A stretch of 64,000 nucleotides of DNA from Rosellinia necatrix (Eukaryota; Ascomycota; Sordariomycetes; Xylariales; Xylariaceae), in assembly GCA_021209875.1 (NCBI GenBank), contig JAGYVD010000004.1:1364001-1428000 (forward strand), written 5' to 3'. A program made the translations under genes and the position numbers. This document shows positions 59,756 to 64,000 of the stretch, in pieces (the first letter of the stretch is position 1; each line of letters opens with the position of its first letter). The notes under the pieces are model-generated. The model worked only from the letters and a program-made list of their open reading frames with translations, was not told the DNA's origin and searched no databases.

Positions 59756-60714
59756 TCATCCACCACTGTTGGAAGGCATTTTGGTTGTTGTCGTCTTGGC
59801 CCTGCGACGATGACGGCACCACAAGACGCAGCAGCCCACTGCTATGGCAAGGGTAATGATAGGCAATCCTATCACGAGGAAGAAGAACACGTTAGTGTCA
59901 GATTTGTTCCAGCGCGAGGTGCCATCGTTACTACTCAAGTCGCACGCGCCGGGCGCCCACAAAGACAGGACTGACATGGCACACTGCAGCTGTGGCGGAG
60001 GCGGGCCGAGGGTAGCAACATCAGAGGATTCTTGGAGATGTGCCACACATTGTGCATACGGAGTCCACTCGGGAGTGATTACGATCCCACTGCACCTAGA
60101 GTAGCAGATGATGGCAGCGCCGCCGCGGTGGTCTTCTCCATAGCGTTGAAGCATGCGGTGTCCGAGATACCTTCAATCGATAGACCGTCTAAGAAGGAGA
60201 TTCTGATCTCGCTGATACGCATATTACATGCATAACGATTGGGGGGATTCTTTCTGACCTTATGAAATCTCAGACCTGTTAAGACAGATATACCTGGAGC
60301 AGCAATACGCAGTCGAGTAGACTTTCTCATAAGTCACTGGGATCCCAGCCCCGGAGGAAGTAACCCTGAGACTATGGCGGCCCATCCAACAGGGCAGACG
60401 GCTGGGCTGAAATCGAAGTTCGTGCTACCGCCCCATGCCGGAGGTTAGCAAGCTGAGAGTTGAGGCTCATCCTGGCCGGAGGCAAGCACATTCACGATTG
60501 TAATCAAATAGTTGTTCCAATAGAAACTAGAAATGAAGCCGGTTGTCATAACCCGTCCGATGCAGCTTGTGGGCGGGGTAAAGAGTGTCGTCGGTGCAGG
60601 ATGCGCTGCCATTGTCCCATCGAAGGCATGTTTTCTCAAGGGAGTGGAGAAGCTCATGCTATGATGTTTTGGTGAGCATAGAAATCCGCAAAGTATGAAA
60701 ATGAGCATGAACAT
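59756..60714 (-). pseudogene. Broken single-pass membrane glycoprotein gene
   Basis: The minus strand reads, in one frame, TTLFTPPTSCIGRVMTTGF, ...SGQDEPQLSAC, then an in-frame TAA (60445-60447), GGSTNFDFSPAVCPVGWAA, then an in-frame TGA (60334-60336). In another frame it continues VITPEWTPYAQCVAHL, CAMSVLSLWAPGACDLSSN, a membrane helix (VFFFLVIGLPIITLAIAVGCCVLWC) and a basic tail ending at 59756. Layout (Cys-containing ectodomain with TPP-x-C and FSPAVCPxGW motifs, one helix, RHRRR stop-transfer) matches a fungal type-I membrane protein class of unknown function. Two stops and a frame change make it a pseudogene unless heavily spliced. Confidence 0.55.
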
Positions 60715-60889
60715 CTGCCCGGGTCTAGTTATGAGGTATTCACTCCGAATGGGGGTTCACCTTCGCTCTTGAAAACCAATGAGATGTCACAGCACAGCGC
60801 GTGAACTCGTCAATGTTACCTTGGGGTTGCCCTTAGAGAAAAGGGTGTGAACGGCAATCAAAAAATGATACGGTATGGCGTTCCTCCCC

Positions 60890-60943
60890 ATGCAGAGACA
60901 GTAGATTTTGGCATCCGTCCGCATGCAGGGACAGTAGATTTTG
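60890..60943. repeat. Two direct copies of a 22-bp unit, 32 bp apart
   Basis: The sequences at 60890-60911 and 60922-60943 differ at a single base (core CAGTAGATTTTG). This is an isolated local duplication with no coding context. Confidence 0.8.
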
Positions 60944-61795
60944 ACGCATGCACCAAATGAGCAACACAGGCAGCAGGTGCTTAGGTAACCAGTGACAGGG
61001 GGTTGAATATAAAAGTGGCATGTGCCTGAGATTGTCACCGTCCACCTCGCTTAAAACTGTAAAAGGAAATTTCTCATGTCATGTTATTTAAAGGCACATC
61101 GAAACAACAACCCTCATTGAATACGCCCGGACTAAGGTGGTTAGGATGGACCGACTTTAAGTATTTATTGGCACAACCGGACAGACGGTCTGGTAGCTGT
61201 TTCAAGACGGTAATTAAACGACGAAGGCAACTTAACAGAATTAATATATTTTCGCATACTTAAGGGCATCACGAAACAGAGTTTATATATTGATATTGTC
61301 CTTGATTTGTAGAAATCGCCCTTAATGCGTACACTCAACCTTGCTGATGCGCTAGGATCAATGCCTGTACGTTGAAGCCGTCGCATAACTGTAAGTCACC
61401 ATTGCTCTTCAGAGTGAAATTCATTAGAAAGGGAGTCTATACTGGAACGCGACACAATTGAACGCCAAGAAGTCGTATCGCAGCTTGACAGCAACCATAA
61501 TCCTACATGTAGTCCACCGGTCATAACCCAATCACCAGATCATGACTCTCTGCATTAACGACCATTCTAGACCGGACTGACGAGGCTCTGTTGGTGACTA
61601 AACAGCGACATCTGACCAGAAAACGGGCCGAGTACTTGATAGGTAGCCTCAGAATCCTTTTGCGAAGGTGCACATCAGTTAAAAGATGGTGTATATATGA
61701 TGGTGGCGAACATCATAGGTGTGTCAACCAGAGAAGCCATACAACCCTCTTCTCGCATAGCGGACAATTTCCCATTTTCAATACCCCAGGTGAAT
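60944..61795. other. Intergenic, GH55 upstream
   Basis: No recognisable gene. The upstream limit of the GH55 gene is uncertain, so part of the right end may be its first exon or leader. Confidence 0.45.
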
Positions 61796-64000
61796 ATGTT
61801 GCTTCGTTTCTCAAATGCCATTTTATGGGGGAATATTATTTATTATAACCTCGTCGAATCCCTTGGGCCGACGTCTCCCCTGGGGAGTGCCTTATACCAG
61901 CGGGCCTCACTAGCACCTGGTGTAACCGTTGAGAATGCATCAACTAATGATATCGAAATTGCGCGGCAGATTGTTGAGGATGCCATCTCCAGGATGGCTG
62001 TACTCAACAAGGCGCGTCTCGCCAATCCGGCCCGGAACAACTACCAGCTGAAACCTAGCACTGGATCATCGAGGGGGGCCGATGAGAATACCGCTTCCCC
62101 CTTACTAGATATCACGGATCAAATCGCCCAGGCTGCTGCGTTGTTAGCCGAGATAGATGCCAACCCTTCCCTTAATGTAACTACGAAGACTATTCCTCTG
62201 ATTGCAGAAATGGCTGGGTCGTTCTGGATGGAAAATATAGCACGGAAAGGCACTGTGCCGTGGGGTAACGACGGATCTTACAAGGTATTAATCCTGGAGG
62301 CTAAGCCACAGTCTCTACAGTACGCTAACAGGATGATTCTAGGTCTTCAGACATGTGGTTAACGACTACGGTGCTGACCCTACTGGACAGAAAGTAAGTG
62401 TGCAGAAGAAGTGGGAAAAGAAGAAAAAATACACAATGTTTTAGAAAAGCTCGGTTGATCTAAGAATATTGGCAGGATTCCACGAAAGCGATTCAAATGG
62501 CGATTGATGATGGGAAAAGGTGCGGAGCTGCATGCAACGGGGCTACGACCAAGAACGCCATCGTATACTTCCCTCCTGGAAGGTATCTAGTTTCTAGCTC
62601 TATCAGCGTTTACTTTGGAACCCAGATCATAGGTGACGCTAACGACTGGCCCACCATTGTGGGCGCTGCGAGTTTTGTCGGCCTCGGAGTCTTGTCCACT
62701 AATGTGTACGTTGAGAATGGCGGTATTGGCCCTGACGGAAACGCGCTGGAATGGTACATCAACACTGCACGCTTCTATGGCCAGATCCGGAACATCAAAA
62801 TTGACATCCGTGCAACCAACCCTGGTGCATATGTAGCTGCGCTGCACTATCAAGTTGCCCAGGCGACCACACTCGAGAATATTGAGTTAATCGCAGACTC
62901 GGCTACTGTAAATGCTTACCTATTCATTTGTTATTCTCAGATACCTACTTATACGCTGAGAAAAATTGTTGATGTTCCGTAATACAGACACAGCAAGGCA
63001 TATTCGCCGAGAATGGAAGTGGTGGTGTCATGTCTGATATCACTTTCACTGGCGGGAACTTTGGAATCTGTATGTCAAACCCATCAATCTAGCGTAATTC
63101 TTAACTAACTCAGTGTCATTAGACGGCGGCAGTCAGCAGTTTAGCGCTTCTCGTCTGACATTCAATGGTTGTAACACTGCAGTTGAGGTTATTTGGGACT
63201 GGGGTTGGGTGTGGAAGAGCATTCGTGTGGACAACGCCCAGGTCGGCTTCCGACTCTACAACGATGCCAACGGGCAAATTCCCGGCTCCGTCACTATCGT
63301 AGACTCCACGTTTTTGAATATTCGGGAATCGGCTATAGAAATGGCGGTACCCGTTGATAACCCAGATTCGGGCTTCACCGGGTTGATCTTGGATAACGTA
63401 AACTTAGGGGGCAAGATCAAAGACCACTGGAGCTCAACCCAGATTCTCGCAGCAGGTTACTACAAAAGCGTGAGTGCGCAGCTAAAATCGCAGGATGATT
63501 GGAAAGTAGCTAACTCGATACGTAGCATGTCATGGGGGCAACATACCAGAACAATAAGCGGACATGGACGAACGGACCTATGAACTACGACCGCGAAGCC
63601 ACTCTACTGGGGCCTTCGGTAACAGGGCTTCAAGTAAACCCCTATTTTGAGAGGGCGAGGAACCAATACACAGATAAGTCGGCCGCGGATTTCATCCATC
63701 TCAAGGATCAAGGTGCCAAAGGAGACGGTGTCACGGACGACACAGCCGCCATACAAGCCACCTTCAACAAATATGAAGACGGGAGCAAAATTATTTTCGT
63801 AGATGCCGGGACCTACCTCATCAAGGACACGGTAATAATCCCGAAAGATGCCAAGATTGTGGGCGAGACTTGGTCGCAGTTTGCCGCGAACGGCGACAGA
63901 TTCTCAGATGCAAGCAAACCCGTTGTCATGCTCAAGGTCGGTAAGGACGGCGATGTTGGGACTGTGGAGATGCAGGACTTGATCCTCACGAGTAAAGGTC
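61796..64000 (+). CDS. GH55 exo-beta-1,3-glucanase, 3' end outside window
   Basis: Right-handed beta-helix glucanase releasing glucose or gentiobiose from beta-1,3-glucan. Visible exons are 61796-62284, 62343-62393, 62476-62907, 62988-63069, 63123-63469 and 63526 to the edge, phases all consistent. It has an N-terminal region (SFWMENIARKGTVPWG), then the first pectate-lyase-3-like repeat (FRHVVNDYGADPTGQKDST, VYFPPGRYLVSSSISVYFGT, MSDITFTGGNFGIYGG, WDWGWVWKSI), then the start of the second repeat (IHLKDQGAKGDGVTDDTAAI, IIFVDAGTYLIKDTVIIP). Twin repeats are the GH55 hallmark. The 5' end is uncertain: the ATG at 61796 begins a weakly signal-like segment, and a further upstream exon is possible. 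The catalytic Glu region lies beyond the window. Confidence 0.88.

Noticed and set aside
1..64000. tRNA or 5S rRNA genes
   Set aside because: Scanned for T-loop/B-box (GTTCRANYC) and 5S-like motifs in a plausible context; none found by eye. A covariance-model scan would settle it.

Overview
This window is nuclear DNA from a filamentous ascomycete (Pezizomycotina, most likely Sordariomycetes). Several things point there. Genes are interrupted by short spliceosomal introns, mostly 47-182 bp, with GTRNGT donors and CTAAC-like branch sites. Fungus-specific families are present: a CBM20-linked AA13 starch LPMO, GH55 glucanase, NmrA-like, DUF7025-AAA and DUF7708-type proteins. A ~5.9-kb block of extreme A+T looks like the product of repeat-induced point mutation (RIP). 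The species cannot be named from sequence alone.

Layout. 1-12.1 kb: an aquaporin, an NmrA-like oxidoreductase and CAND1, the cullin-exchange factor. 12-21.2 kb: gene-poor, with an ankyrin scrap, the secreted AA13 LPMO, a group of broken minus-strand genes (17.2-19.6 kb) and a Cys-rich secreted protein. 22-24.9 kb: two GC-rich mitochondrial/heme housekeeping genes, porphobilinogen deaminase and glycine-cleavage H protein. 25-33.5 kb: intergenic DNA, then the A+T-rich block (27.3-33.2 kb) bounded on both sides by the same 15-bp sequence. 33.5-47.4 kb: CCT6 (chaperonin zeta), a His/Asp- and Cys-rich tetrapeptide-repeat protein, a DUF7025 AAA+ ATPase with an 18-nt microexon, a divergently oriented STAND-like gene carrying two single-base deficits, the septation GTPase Tem1/Spg1, and a small acidic mitochondrial protein. 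50.2-53.9 kb: the mitochondrial proton-translocating NAD(P) transhydrogenase. 54-61.5 kb: a secreted Cys-rich protein and relics of a kinase-like gene and a membrane glycoprotein. 61.8 kb to the end: a GH55 exo-beta-1,3-glucanase cut off by the window edge.

Functional links are loose, as is usual in fungi. Core cell biology genes (CAND1, CCT6, Tem1, HEM3, GCV3, NNT) alternate with accessory secreted or defence-like genes and pseudogenes. The most distinctive items are the XCDR tetrapeptide-repeat protein (36.5-37.1 kb), the sharply bounded RIP block beside CCT6, and a recurring pattern in which an otherwise intact gene needs exactly one base fewer in a homopolymer run (CAND1, AA13 twice, the 17.2-kb gene). 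That pattern probably reflects sequence errors more than biology in at least the first two genes.
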